A stretch of 64,000 nucleotides of DNA from Trachythela sp. YZ-2020 (GCA_016169945.1 JADLSH010000052.1:1550001-1614000), one strand, 5' to 3'; counted from the stretch's first letter, positions 24,331-36,669 are shown. Translations and numbers: made by a program. Notes: generated from the letters alone by a model not told the origin.

Positions 24331-26396
24331 CTAAAAGGCACCAGCTTCATATGTGGTGCCCTCAGCTTCTTTCAAGGCTTCTTCTCGTCTAACACGAAGC
24401 AATTGTTCTCCTTGGCGTCGCTTTTTGGCTTTCTCGGTCGTTCGCAGATCTGCAGTTCTCAAGCGCTTCTTGTTTTTTCTTGCAGAACTTTTGCTTGTAT
24501 GCTCACCACCAGGAATAGAACGTTTTCTCATTATATGCTCTCTGCTGGCTGCTCCAGAGTGAAATTGCAGAACAGAAGAGGCAACTGCACAACGAACCGA
24601 CTTAGCTCCATGATGCTTGTGCTTGTGACATCGAGACCAGACAACACCATTGATGCGCTCGTTAACATTTTGTGTTGCTCCAAGTACACATCTTCTCAGA
24701 AGGTTGCTTTCACTTAGAGTCATGAACACTGGCTTCAAAACTTCTATGAAAACATGAGGCAAGCAGTCACTGTCTTTGTAAGTTGACGTTCCACTTGCTG
24801 CATCCTGCTGCCACTTGCACCACGACTTTTCTCCTCTTGGGCAAAATCTGTGTTGTTGAACCAGGTCGTCGGATTGAACATTATGATGCAGGGATGCAAT
24901 AATGTTCTTTTTCATTTGGTACACTGCTGCATCAATTTCTTGTTGTGAGGGCGAAGTTTTGCCAATGGTGTTTTGACGAATTGCAAGGCCATAATATCTT
25001 TGTAATTTCTTGATCTTTACTTCAGTAAGGCGACCTTGTCCGCCAATTGTCTTTCCATCGTTCAGTTTTCCTTTAGTGGCCGCTTTTAGTTTCATGAGGT
25101 GTTTTCCCATTCGCTTCTGAACGTGTCCGACACAGTCAAGTTTTTCAACCTTACAATCAGGATACATGACTTCAACCGAATTGAATGCTTTGCTGTCACC
25201 ATCACAGACCATCCAGCGATATCTTAGATTGTGGGCGGATATGGATCGTTTCCAAAGTATTGTTGCTCCATCTGCCTCCATTGCTGGTGAGCTACCATCA
25301 AAGTTTATGTCACATTGGTTTGACATCTCATGTTCCATCTGCCACTCTTCAAATTCATCATCATCTTCACATTGTGATTTCTTTCGAGCACATTTCTGAC
25401 AGGCTTTTGACAGAACATGATAATCTAATACCTCGCCGGTGTCAACTGAAATTACGAAGACAACACCGGACAATGAGGTAAAACCTCGCTTTGCCCATGT
25501 GCCATCAAAACTGACAGCAATGTCCACTGGCTGTACATTATCTGTTTCTTTGTTCTCTTTCAAGATGGCATCACGAGCTTTTGCCCCAACTCTGATCATT
25601 TCTTCTTTGCATTCACTCTCCAACACGTCCATGATATTCTCCATCTGTTTATAATAGGCAGTCGTACTCATACAGGGCATGTTTAAAGTACTGCATAATG
25701 TAGCCAATCCTTCATAGCCACAACCAGTTTCTATTGAATTATACACCAGTCGTCGATTCACGTCAAAGGATGTTCCTCTATTTGAGATGCTGGAAGACGT
25801 ATTCAGCACTTCAACATCTTCACATGAGCTGCATTTTATGTGCAGGGTGGACATAAACCCTTGCCTTCGTTCTTCTTCAAGCAACAAGTTTCCTGAATAG
25901 TGAATAAAATAGTTAGTAACTGTGATGAATACATGTTATATCACACAAGCCGTGTACTCCTAAAAGTCAACAGGGCTAGCTGCTAAACTTCTGCAAGTAA
26001 AATCCCTAACTATTAGTGATAATGAGCAACACAAGTCTTACCTTCTTCGCATTTATGAATGTCAAAAACAGCAGACGACAGCTTATGAATGTCAACAAGT
26101 CTGTATTGAGGAGTTTGATCACCAATATTGTCAAGAGAACACTCTTGAGAAAGAGAAGACTCTTGAGAACTTAGCTTTCTGCTGGTTCCACTTATTGGCG
26201 TTTGATTTTCTTCTGACGTAGTCCTAGTGGCAATTTCACCATGATCTGATCCACGCTGCGATTCATTATCATGGCTGTCATTATTGTTGTCATTCGACGA
26301 GGTTTGTTCGCCGCTAGAGGCTTGTTTTTGGACACCAACAAAACTAAGTCTTTTCCTTGACTTACGAAAAACACTCCTTTTATTCTTTCCGACCAT
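24331..26396 (-). CDS. Mutator-like transposase, two exons, apparently intact
   Basis: Exon 1 (26042-26396) starts MVGKNKRSVFRKSRKRLSF and has a Ser/Asn/Gln-rich linker. It ends at donor GAAG|GTAAGA. Exon 2 (24331-25892) begins after TATTCAG. The joined frame gives about 638 residues. Exon 2 carries the signatures of the metazoan Mutator-like transposase domain: VSFDGTWAKRGFTS with the first acidic residue, DTGEVLDYHVLSKACQKC, VCDGDSKAF, VEKLDCVGHVQKRMG, DGKTIGGQGRLT and CPRGEKSWCKW. A basic C-terminus (KKRLRTADLRTTEKAKKRR) could be a nuclear-localisation signal. DDE-type cut-and-paste transposase by family knowledge. There are no internal stops, so it may be recent. It lies centrally between the inverted arms. 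Confidence 0.85.
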
Positions 26397-26399
26397 TTC

Positions 26400-26980
26400 C
26401 CCAGCACACCGTTTTCAAAATCTCACAAAACCAAGATATAAAAATTTGCTCTGAAGTGAAGTGCTTGCCAAACGTGTTTCTGTTCACAAAACGCAATCTG
26501 ACACAATATTTGCGATAAAAGCCGCTGAACATAAAGCCTGGTGACTCAACTTTGGTGATCTATTAACATTTCAGCATTTTATTTCATACCATCCAAAAAA
26601 ATGACCAAAATTTAAAAAAATCCTGTTCTGTTGCCATAGCAACGAATGCAAATTATAAAGACACTTTGTAAAAACCTTGTAAAAACACAAAAAAAACCGA
26701 AATACGTTCTACAATTTTGCCAGCCGGTTAACAAAGGCCTACACAGTACTTTTAGCAACAAAAATTTTTTTTTAATTTTTCTACCACTTTGGGTGGAACC
26801 TGCCCCTAGTAATACATTACTAACGCAATAGTATGTGATTTCCTGAAAAAAATTTTCACCCACCCCCCCCCCGTCGACAAGAAAAGAAATAATTTCTGTC
26901 GGAAAAGGTAAAATATTTTGGCGAGCGCGGACAGAAATCGAAACGTGCCCCCCCAAAAAAGGGGGCCAGCTACGGGCCTG
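26400..26980. other. Upstream region of the transposase gene
   Basis: Presumed 5' flank of the transposase, with C-tracts at about 26,861-26,871 and 26,948. No further gene seen. Confidence 0.4.
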
Positions 26981-26981
26981 C

Positions 26982-27716
26982 TTGGATGAAAGAATAACGA
27001 GGCCGAATTGTTGACAACCGACACGGGATGACACAATGGCGCCGAATTTGGACAAAGTTGAGGTTTTACCTGGTCGATGGTTAAACAACTAGGATCTACT
27101 TGAAACCTAGTTAAAACTTGTTTAAAATGTGCTTGATACCATTATGTCTGAACTGACTTACATATTTGGAAGGATTTCAACGAGTATCGGTGATAAACAG
27201 CGGAGTAAAGTGGCGAATTTGGCCAAATACGTCCATTTGCAGGAGGTAGGTACATTTCAAATTATTATTTCGGTCACAAAATATTTACTATTTTACACCA
27301 AAACAGTGGTAATATACTTAAATAAGTACCAATTATGTTTCTATCAAAAAGATTTAGGAAAAAAGGTAATGTAGGTCCACTGCTGTTTACCTGAAGTTGT
27401 AAGCCACAAATTGACGTTTGACCATGAGTATTGTATAGTCATTTTCTTGTGAAATATCAGTGCTAGGCATTTCACACTTACCAATGACCCCCCTAAAAGC
27501 ACTATCTCTGAACCATATAAGCACCTCAGAATAGCCAAAGCTTTTATGGTTTGGTAGATAGCACCATGGCGAAAGCCGTTTTTGGGTGTGGTCCGTTTCG
27601 GACGTTTCGTCCCGGATTGGCGTTACCATGTTGACCGTCATGGTCAACTTGCCCTAAAACAGTTGAGATTATCTGTCCTAAATGAAATGGATACAAAATC
27701 ATATACAGGTCCTGGA
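26982..27716. repeat. Right inverted arm with exon-like frames
   Basis: Plus strand: ATG at 27,144 opens MSELTYIFGRISTSIGDKQR and runs to a GTAGGTAC donor-like site at about 27,247; an upstream mini-frame starts ATGGCGCCGAATTTGGAC near 27,035. Minus strand: a frame of about 86 codons (27,387-27,647) reads TPIRDETSETDHTQKR, later GYSEVLIWFRDSAFRGVIGK. These could be captured host exons or the element's own leader exons. Function unknown. Confidence 0.6.
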
Positions 27717-27719
27717 CTA

Positions 27720-28361
27720 AACTCCTTTATGCGTACAGTAGAGTAAGAAAACTAGGTCTGACTTGTTTGACTGTAATGTTTGAGCTGTCTCATCCTACGA
27801 TTCTTCATTAGCGTATGTTTATAACTTTGGGAGTTTTGTGCCGTATAAGCCCAGCTCTCTGTTACATATACACGTAACTACAATACACGGAAAGATGCGA
27901 CAAAATCTGAGTTGCAAACGTAAATGTATATACAATAATAATTAAATAATAGTTAAATATTTTTTATAAATTAATGCGTTGTTGACTTCGAAATTTGCTG
28001 CATGGTATATAAACCCTTTTCTATGGGCTTTTAAACTGATACGTGTATGACAAAAAGTTACTAGGTTTATTTACGCATGTAAAAATCTCACATCTTGTTC
28101 ACAAGTTGTTGGCTTAACAAGCTCGTACTCGGTAGCAAGCCTGTCGACAACGTGTAACAAGCTTGTCATTTTATCAACCGTTGCGTCATATTTTATAGCA
28201 AAGTAGAATTAATATAGTAGAGCGATTGAATATATTTATAAAAGTATCGCTTATCACATTACGGTTTCTTGTTTACTAACACGCAATATCATGCGGCAAT
28301 TTCATGCGGCTATTTCACAGTATATTAAAAATAATATATTGTTTACAAAAATAACCAGAAA
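27720..28361. other. Non-coding stretch
   Basis: AT-rich, no gene or element ends recognised. Confidence 0.4.
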
Positions 28362-28423
28362 AAGTGATCTTCCAATAGGCCGTGTGCTAATTACTATAAA
28401 TATAAAATAATTTTATAACTTAA
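28362..28423 (-). pseudogene. LINE copy A, 3' end fragment left of the TTAA element
   Basis: GTGATCTTCCAATAGGCCGT here is repeated at 32,681-32,700 at the 3' end of LINE copy B. The rest of copy A resumes at 31,758, after the TTAA insertion. Confidence 0.6.
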
Positions 28424-31400
28424 AGTGCATATGTCACAATTACCATTTTTTTCTCAAAAATCGGCCGTGACGAGACAATTCGAATGATATACATCATTCT
28501 TTAAACAGATAAATACTTCCAGAGATATTTTGGCTCAAACATGCCAAAAAATGGGTTTTTCAAAACTTGGCCGGGAGAAAAGAGGCTGAGTACGAATAGC
28601 CGCGATGACGTCAAATCGGGAAGTCATGTTTTGTTTACATTATAAAACAATATAAAATATAGTCATGTTGGAAGCGAAAAACTGCCGAAATATTCAATTT
28701 TCTGGCATATACGTTTGGAATTCGACTTCAGGATTTTACGCAATAGAAAGGTGAACATTGCCGTTCCCAGAATTTGGTAAAATATTTTCTATAATGACGA
28801 GAACTCAAACGGTGCGAGTCTAAAATGTCGGCTGCAAGCCTGCAAATGAAGTCATGGACCCGTGCTGGACTTCGGCAAATTTACTCAAGTAATTTACATG
28901 AAGAAAATTAAAAGGTAAAGGGATATGCGCTTGGATGCCTTGTGCGAACGTAGTAATAGACGAAAAGTCTGGAATGTAGAAACAAGTTAGTAAATTGAAA
29001 TTTGCAATTTTGTATTAAATTGTGCTACCTTGAATATATTTTGTGCAGGATGTGCCACAATTGCCCAGTATAGAAGGAATATATAGCATAAATAAAAAAC
29101 AGTCATGGAGATGATGTATGACTTCAGATTGACCATGTCTTAACATGTTTATAAACAAACTTCTTATGCTTGCATTCTCAGTGTCTATAAAGTATAGTAA
29201 ATTATCAAACAATTTTTACATTTGATATTGTTCAATATATTGCTTATAAATGGTATTTATAATAATAGTGACATCATTTATATGCTTATGTAGGAAATAA
29301 ACACGAAGATGAACAGAGAAATGAGGCTCCAATGAAGATAATTCAGACTCATAAGACATCACATAACTTGTTAATTTACTTGTCTAATAATTACCTGTAT
29401 CTCTGTTATTTGTATGATCACTGTTTAGTGAAGGCATATTAGTGATATGATAGGGTCCTGAAGGAGGTTGGGGGGTGGGGGTACTAATCCCAGTTTTACG
29501 GCCCAAATTTTGACCAAATTCCATAGTCCCATCCTTTGTTTTGCTCAAATCCCAATCCCATTTTCTATTGTTTATTTGTTGTTGGTGAATCCCAGTCCCA
29601 GTGCATAAAATGGTTTCCCAGCCCAAAAGCATGCAAATCCCAGCTCCTTACCCCTTCAGGACCCTCATATAAGGATAATCAGTAATCTGCCCTAATGCTC
29701 CCTATACTCGTTATATTGTTATGTTATGCACAAATATATTTCTTTTTGACCCCAATCACAACCCTATTCCTACCCTCTTGTGACTGTAACATAATGATAT
29801 CAACCAATTTCCTTATTACTGATCAAGGGATACCCATTAATGGTTCAACAGATTTTCATAATTCAGTTGTAAGAGTATGGCAAACATATTAATAAAAAAT
29901 TAATCACAAAAACAAATAAATATGTTTATGACCATCCATTCTATGTTTTTCATTTGACTAGTTGTATTTAGCATTTTAGAATACATTAGATTTTTCCTTA
30001 ATCTCAAGGCAAATGCCCATCTAAACAATACAATTAGTCGTACTTGATTTTTATCCAGGTATACGTATATACGTAGTTGATAAACATGACTAAAGAAGCC
30101 ACATTTCAACCTACCACTGACAAGTAAAATTGTCTGGTGTTAGATAGAATAAGTAAAATACTAAGGTAGGGCACATCTGACCTGAATAGGAACTCTGGTG
30201 GTGCTAGTCATTTTCATACATAGGCGGATTTTCTGTGCACCCCCCCAAAAATATTTTGCACCCCCCCCAAAAAAGTTTTCCCACCTCACCTAGAGGAATT
30301 TGCACCCCCCCCAAAAAAAATAAAGAGTTTGAACTAAGTAAGACTAAAAACAAGGATTTTGAACTAAATAAGACCAAAAATGGCCCCAGACCCCTCTGCA
30401 GCTTGCTTGGCGGATCTACGCACCCTGTGGCTCACCCCCCCCCCCCTAAATTTTTGGCACCCCCCTAAATTTTCGGCACCCCCCGGAGTAAAATCTGAAA
30501 ATCCGCCTATGTTTTCATATGTCAGAATGAGCCATAAGTACAACCCCTGGCTCAACAAAAGCTGTCACTAGTGTTGCACTACAAGCCGAGGCCTAGACTT
30601 GGTCAGTTTTTTGCTTCACTGATTTTCTGAGTAGTTTAATCAGCAATTCCATAAACCAAACTGGGCCACAGCGAGGCTTAGGTATGCATGCAGTGTATAT
30701 TCATAAGATATACATTACGCTGTATAAAAGGAAGGTGGCTGTGTGGAAAGTTACATGGAATTATAACTTCATTTATTAAAGAGTTGATCATGGGTGGCAC
30801 TTTTCCATGGGTGGCATGGTTTCATTGCACTTTACATGATACTGAATAGTGGCAAAAGACCTGCCCATAGAAATAACAGATATCTACTATTTCTATGGAC
30901 CTGCTTACATTGCACTACAGAGAAACCAAATAAATATATATTAAATGTCTTGCCCCATAACACTCCTCATACTAGGATGTTCAATGGTGGATATAGAAAA
31001 ATATATAGTAACAATTAAATGTATAGTAATGAAATGTTGTCTGTCATCTGTGACATTCCTTGGGCTATCCAACACATTGTGGCCTCTCATCAGCTGATGA
31101 TACCATACATTGTAAATGTAATATTGCTCTGTGACCTTGTGTCTGTCCTTGTGTTCTGACTTGCTTAGCATTAGATACTATAAAATACAAGATGAAAAAA
31201 ATATGTTTAATATATATCATTCTACCAAGTATATCTATGCTTAGTAGATTTTTGTAGACGATGGTGGTATGTAGTTTTCATCTATTTTTTGTTACAATAC
31301 AATTAAACTTACCAGTTCCCATAAATACTTCATTTTGTATGGCTTCCTCGACGGCTTCAAAGCGGAGTATACGCTTCCTATACTCATCTCTGTTCCTTCG

Positions 31401-31757
31401 ACTCCGATCTCAAAATTGACAAAATATGAGAGATTTCGCCGACATTCTTGCGTAAAATCCTGAAGGCGAATTCCAAACGTATATGCCAGAAAATTGATTA
31501 TTTCTGCAGTTTTTCGCTTCCAACATGACTATATTTTATATTGTTTTATAATATAAACAAAACATGACTTCCCGATTTGACGTCATCGCGGCTACTCGTA
31601 CTCAGCCTCTTTTCTCCCGGCCATGTTTTGAAAAACCTATGTTTGAGCCAAAATATCTCTGGAAGTATTTATCCGATTAAGGAATGATGTATATCATTCG
31701 AATTGTCTCGTCACGGCCGATTTTTGAGAAAAAAATGGTAATTGTGACATATGCACT
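28424..31757. mobile_element. TTAA-flanked TIR element (Kolobok/piggyBac-like), 3,334 bp
   Basis: The sequence TTAA borders both ends (28420-28423 and 31758-31761). Inverted arms of about 340 bp start AGTGCATATGTCACAATTAC and include TCGGCCGTGACGAGACAATT and a CGCGATGACGTCAAATCGGG tract. TTAA duplications are typical of Kolobok and piggyBac. No transposase is visible inside, so it is non-autonomous. The insertion interrupts a LINE tail, and the element was itself hit by a hAT-like MITE at 30,219. Confidence 0.75.
30219..30511. mobile_element. hAT-like MITE, 293 bp
   Basis: Perfect 15-bp TIRs CATAGGCGGATTTTC, with an exact 8-bp duplication TTTTCATA on both sides (30211-30218 and 30512-30519). 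The interior is rich in C-tracts (CACCCCCCC). An 8-bp duplication is the hAT hallmark. Non-coding. Confidence 0.85.
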
Positions 31758-32110
31758 TTAACATTATATCAATCTACGTTGTTTTACCCCACTCTTAAAA
31801 GTTGCTACACTTCCTAGCGACTTCAGTTCAATTGGGAGAGCATTCCAAGTCTCCTCAGCCCAATGATTTTTTCATAGCATTAGTATTTGGCATTGGTAAT
31901 GTATAATTAAATTCACTATGCCTAGTGTTATGATTATGGACTTCTTGTGTATTGATGAAAATATCCTGCAGGTAGTTTGGAACCATTTTATGTTTAATCT
32001 TATACATTAATGTAGCAAGTTGTTGTTCCCTACTTGTTTGCAGATCTGAAATTCCTGCCTTGATTAGAATATATTTTGATCGCGTTTTGGTGACACATTT
32101 GTTGATCTGA
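31758..32110 (-). pseudogene. LINE copy A, RT C-terminal relic
   Basis: The minus strand reads IKAGISDLQTSREQQLATLM, then HNHNTRHSEFNYTLPMPNTN, with stops. It parallels the tail of LINE copy B at 32,850-33,100. It continues the fragment at 28,362-28,423 across the TTAA element. Confidence 0.6.
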
Positions 32111-32279
32111 GTTTATATTTTGCCTTAACACCTCATTCTGTTTATATTCATAATATAAATTCATGTCAGTTGTGTATGTTATACAGTTTATTAGAGAAGG
32201 TAGTAATTTAGTAAACAAATTAATCCATATAGGAACAAGTCCGTTTGCCGCATAATAACAGTTGTATCGGAAACCGTCG

Positions 32280-32420
32280 GAACACGACGCAGTGGTTTTT
32301 CTGTTTGATGTGTGATTACCGCAACCGCAAACCGCACGCACAGCACCCGCTTACCGCGCGCACAGCACCCGCTAATCGCACGCACAGCACCCGCTAACCG
32401 CACGCACCGCAACCGAACCG
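32280..32420. repeat. GC-rich subterminal repeats (CGCACGCACAGCACCCGCTA)n
   Basis: Three to four degenerate units of about 21 bp directly inside the right TA-flanked TIR. A different GC-rich set (CGCGGT and CCGCGGG motifs) lies inside the left one at 20,020-20,130. Confidence 0.6.
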
Positions 32421-32453
32421 CAGTGTTAACTTACTTCTAGGCAGTACTGTATA

Positions 32454-32675
32454 TTAAAAACCATTATTTTCTTTAATTTGATTGGAACTTGAAACGGGAA
32501 CTTAAGGAGTTACCGACAGAGTATTTAAATACTAACCACCGCGTCTGTCGAGGACGTCGAGGGTGTTTGAACGAAAATCATGAATTACGCTGACTTTATT
32601 ATTGACTTTATTAAAAACGGTACTATTTCACCTGATTAATTATTTACAATGATGTTAATAAAAAAAAGAAAGAAA
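32454..32675. other. Non-coding spacer
   Basis: No gene seen. It ends in an A-rich AAAGAAAGAAAG tract that looks like the 3' tail of the minus-strand LINE copy B. Confidence 0.4.
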
Positions 32676-34115
32676 GAAAAAGGTGATCTTCCAATAGGCC
32701 GTGTGCATGCACTACAAATATATTATATAAAATATCAATGGTCTACAAAAAATTAGGTGACTGAAAATGAATTTCCAGTATTAGTATATTCGCTTTATTT
32801 TGGTTTTAAAGCTAGAGATGCTTTTCGATGATTTTATTGCAGTGGAAAGGTTATTCCAAGCCTCAGCCCCGTTGTAGGCAAAAGCCTTTTTCATATTATT
32901 TGTTTTTGGCTTAGGTAATGCGAAATTAAATTCTCTATTTCTCGTATTATGATCATTGGTAGCATTTTTTTTTTGACTTTGTACATTAGAATATCGCCAA
33001 TTGATGCTCTCTTCTGGTTTGTAAGTTAGAAACTCCTACGTTTTCCAAAATGTCAACAGATCGAATCTCGTAGTTTTCACGTGTTATTATTCGAAATGCT
33101 CGGTTCTGGAGCTTCTGTAATTTGTCTGATAAACCTTTTCCTATAGACAACCCCATACTTGCGAGCAGTAATCAAAGTGAGGTTGAATAATTGATTGATA
33201 TATTGTAATTAGTGTTCTATAATCCACTATTTCTCGAACCCGTCTTAGGATGCTGAGGCCTGCATTGACCTTTTTAGTAACTTGGTTCACCTGGGCATTC
33301 CATGAGAAAGTTTCGTCCATCTTTACGCCAAGTGATTTAGTTACTTTAACTCGGTCTATTTTCCTACCTCCAATATGTATGTGGGGTTGTATGTCTATTT
33401 CGTTGATTCTTCTATTACTACCTACTATCATGTATTCCGTTTTAGAATGGTTTAAAGTAAGTTGGTTAGCTGACATCCAAGTTGATACATTTTCCAAGTC
33501 ATGGCTAAGATTTTCTACAATTATATTAATATTTTCACTAGATGTATCAATTTGGGTGTCATCGGCAAACATACTAGCACTAGTTCGCTCTAAGCATTGA
33601 GGCAGATCATTGATGTATATTAGAAATAGAAGTGGCCCTAGAGCAGAGCCTTGCGGAATACCTGTTTTTACAGGTAGTGGTCCAGATAAATGGCCCCCTA
33701 CTTGGCAATATTGCATTCGGTCTGTCAAATAAGATCTGAGCCAACATAGTTCCGTTCCTGTTATGCCGTAAATATCCAACTTCTTAAGTAGGATATCATG
33801 ATTGACAGTATCGAAGGCCTTTTTTCAGTCTAAGAATACTGCGCCGTTTAATTTACCAATATCAATGTTTTGATACCATCTATTAGTGATGTCTAGCAAT
33901 GCAGTAACCGTAGAATGGCACGGTCTGAATCCGTGCTGAGATTTTGTTAATATATTTGAGTACATCAAATAATCATAGATCTGGTTGTGTACCAGCTTCT
34001 CCATAATTCTTGCTACAATCGAAATAACGGATATTGGCCTATAATTAGACGCACAATGTTTGGCCCCAGATTTGTATATTGGTGTTACTCTTGCAATTTT
34101 CCAGTCACACGGAAA
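32676..34115 (-). pseudogene. CR1-like LINE copy B, 5'-truncated reverse transcriptase
   Basis: The minus strand reads an RT from about 34,115: ARVTPIYKSGAKHCASNYRP (motif with NYRPIS), QHGFRPCHST, then an in-frame TGA (33825-33827) before KKAFDTVNHD. An intact stretch of 212 codons (33,141-33,779) follows with GIPQGSALGPLLFLIYINDL and the catalytic FADDT. It then shifts frame (KLQNRAFRIITRENY). The 3' end is marked by CCTATTGGAAGATCAC and an A-rich tail. Jockey/CR1 group by motif order. Stop and frameshift mean it is not functional. LINE ORF1 and the endonuclease are absent. Confidence 0.85.
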
Positions 34116-34560
34116 TATACCGGTGCGAATTTATTGCTGCACGTCCGTTGTCAGAATTTAATAAGTATGAGGCCTTGCATAAGGTTGAAAATTTAAGTAA
34201 TGCGTCGCGTGACAAACAGCATCCAAAAATAGTTATTATCGTATTGTTCATTAAACGTTACGAAGCAAAATTCAAATACCTGCTGAACCGTTTCGTAGTT
34301 TGCTTTTACGCCTACTTGGAGATAAGGATCATGAACGAGCACACGATGTCGTAGCCAAAGTGGAGAAGAGATTTCAATGCAGATCAAATAATTTTGCAAA
34401 TAGTTCTCGGGTTAACAATATGAATCGTCCTAGTCCGCTCCCCGGCATGGGTCGTGTCCAGTGTTTTTATTATCACAAGTTTTGTCATTTCCAGGGGCAG
34501 TGTTTTAAACGGAGAAACGATTTTGATCAGAAGGCGGGACAAGTGTCGACAGATAAACCC
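34116..34560 (+). pseudogene. Gag-like relic with degenerate zinc knuckle
   Basis: Broken frames read EFNKYEALHKVENLSNA, then LLLRLLGDKDHERAHDVV and GMGRVQCFYYHKFCHFQGQC. The last resembles a CCHC knuckle with one Cys replaced by Tyr. The similarity moves between frames near 34,300. It lies upstream of the Ty3-like pol relic in the same orientation and probably belongs to it. Confidence 0.45.
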
Positions 34561-35590
34561 AAATATGAATATCGTCAAATCCGCGTTTCTTTTTACTATC
34601 GCTTGTACATCCAAAAACTGGACAATACGCCATTCCTGGACTGCACCTGTGTGCGCGACCCAACACCTGACGTCACCAAATGTATTCTGCATAAATTTTG
34701 CATAAATTTGCATATATATCGTTCAGTTTTCAAAATGGCCGCCAAAGTTTGAATTTCGAGATGAAAGATTGTTCGTTTATTCCTACTTGCGATCGCTTTG
34801 TTTTTATAAAAATGGTATTCCTGTTATCTACTCATGCAGTTGGTTTAAAGTAAGTGAAAAAAATTTTGGTGCCAATGGCCTTTAACTCTAAATTTCGCAA
34901 TTCTGATTGGTTTAATTTCGCGCTAACTATATTTAACTTTAACTACTTTTTTAAACAACCTGCCCCAGGGTGCTATGCATGTTACTGTATATACATTTGT
35001 GTATACATTCATTTACCACATGACCAGGGAGATGTGATGTGATTGGTGGAGTTTGTGACAGTCAACAATCTGTCAGACCAAGCATTCAAGGAACTCTGTG
35101 ACAGCATAAATCAGCTGGAAGGCGCTGAAGTTTTGACTTAAAAAGGGCTAAAACAGCCTATTTTAGTGTAAATGGTTTTTTTGTCGCACATTTCAATATG
35201 TTGTCGGAAATTTAGGAGACTTTAATTTCTCCCGCTGTATTGAAGAGAAGCCACTAGGTAAAAAGAGAGTACGAGTCGTTAACCCGAAAAACAATAGACG
35301 CTATGGTATCGAATATATGATAGTTAAAGGCAATTTCAAATTTCTTCTGGGAATCAAGGATTTTCAGCAAATGCAGCTTATTACAGATAACAAGGAAAAA
35401 AATGATAGAAGAGCAGGAAAAAGGAAAGTCAGGATGGGAGAAACAGGAAATAAAGAAACAGGAAGTGATGAAGTAAGCTGCTAGAAACACCGGAAAACAA
35501 CGTATAGGGAGCTACTAAATTGGAATGTAAACAACACGAACCAGACGTGAAAGCATGCATAAACAGTCTTTGCAGATCTAACGAAAAATC
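34561..35590. other. Decayed, no recognisable gene
   Basis: Between the gag-like and pol-like relics. Multiple stops in all frames. Possibly eroded interior of the same retrotransposon. Confidence 0.4.
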
Positions 35591-35599
35591 AAATACGCA

Positions 35600-36665
35600 A
35601 AGCCGAAGGTGAATGCAAGCTAGAAGTGTTTAGAAGAATCAATTTCCAGATTAATCCATCGGTTCTACCTGTCTAGCTAGAAAAAGGAAAGTTCCACTAG
35701 CAGTCAAAGAAAAATTGAAGGAAGAATTTGATCGACTAACAAACATTTGCGTCATCAGTCCTGTCACCGTTGCGACAGATTGGATCTCAGCTACAGTGGT
35801 AACTCCGAAGAAAGATGACGAGTAAGACTATGGATTGACTAAAAACCACTGAACAGTGCCCTTAAGCTCAACAATTATCCCTTGTCTACAATTGAGAATA
35901 TTTTACTTGAACTGTCGAAGGTCGATACTTCATAGTACTAGACGCAAACAATAGGTTCTGGCACATGCTGTCATTCTGTAGGATGAACAGAGCAGTTACG
36001 TAACTACCTTGGCAATTCCTTGGGGGCGTTTCCGATAGCTGCGAATGCCGGGATTTTAACTCCGTCCGAAGAATTCCAACGTCGGCTAGACATCGCCGTA
36101 GAGAGTCTTTATCGGTGTTAGGTACTTGCAGACGACGTATTAGTGTTTCGTTCAGGAGACACAGATGAAGGTGCGCTCAGAGATCATGATCACGAACATG
36201 AAAGACCGACCATAAATGCGTTGTTCTGAACGCAAGTAACATCCAATTTAGACGCACAGATGTGGAGTATATGGGCCATTTTTTATCGCCGGATGGATTG
36301 AAAGCGGATTCTAAACTTGTGAAGGCACTGCTTGAAATGACACCACAGTCGGACAAGCAAGGAATTCAGAGAATTTCAGGGATGAACAACTACGTCCTGC
36401 GCTTTGCACCAAAGCTCTCAGAGATCACTGCACCTCTACGAGATCTGATGAAAAAAGAAAACGAATCTATATGGGATGAAACATTGCAGGACAACGCGAT
36501 GGAAGAGACCAGCAGAGTCCTGGCTGAAGCCGCGGTGCTAAAGTACTTTGATCAATCAAGTCGCACAGTTTTACAATGCAGTGAATTCCCAAAGGGCAAG
36601 ACAAGCAGCCGATAGCGTTCGCATCTCGATCTTTGACACCCACGAAAAAATAATTATGCACCACG
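35600..36665 (+). pseudogene. Ty3/gypsy-type pol relic (RT and RNase H start)
   Basis: Eroded RT signatures RKVPLAVKEKLKEEFDRLTN, then ATDWISATVVTPKKDD, appear in shifted frames between 35,680 and 35,825. A longer open stretch (36,262-36,615) starts MEYMGHFLSPDGLKADS and continues to APLRDLMKKENE. It ends near the RNase H start LQCSEF, with PIAFASRSLTPT just after. Typical Ty3/gypsy order, heavily damaged. No LTRs were identified. Confidence 0.7.
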
Positions 36666-36669
36666 CTGG

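Larger units (their letters stand above)
21622..27716 (-). mobile_element. Mutator-like DNA transposon with ~0.75-kb inverted arms
   Basis: An inverted repeat of about 750 bp (about 21,622-22,372 against about 26,982-27,716) encloses an intact Mutator-like transposase gene. The arms differ by scattered substitutions and small indels. Long inverted arms around this transposase type are characteristic of Mutator-like elements. The outermost bases of the two arms do not match cleanly, and I could not find a 9-bp target duplication, so the exact ends are uncertain. Confidence 0.65.
19986..32451. mobile_element. Composite region between opposed TA-flanked TIRs
   Basis: The left end reads TA|CAGTACTGCCTAGAAGTAAC and the right end, on the other strand, TA|CAGTACTGCCTAGAAGTAAG. 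The match runs about 29 bp with one mismatch. TA on each outer side and a CAGT start fit Tc1/mariner-type elements. Both ends are followed by GC-rich subterminal repeats (20,020-20,130 and 32,280-32,420). The 12.5-kb interior holds unrelated later insertions. Either an old element swelled by nested insertions, or two separate copies facing each other by chance. Confidence 0.45.

Noticed and set aside
24286..25654. Plus-strand frames opposite the Mutator-like transposase
   Set aside because: Antisense shadows of the well-supported minus-strand gene.
29384..29632. Trp/Asp-rich minus-strand frame
   Set aside because: Derived from repeated CCCAATCCCA-like sequence inside the TTAA element; no family resemblance.
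30235..30571. Pro-rich frames in C-tract sequence
   Set aside because: Lie within the hAT-like MITE and reflect its C-tracts.
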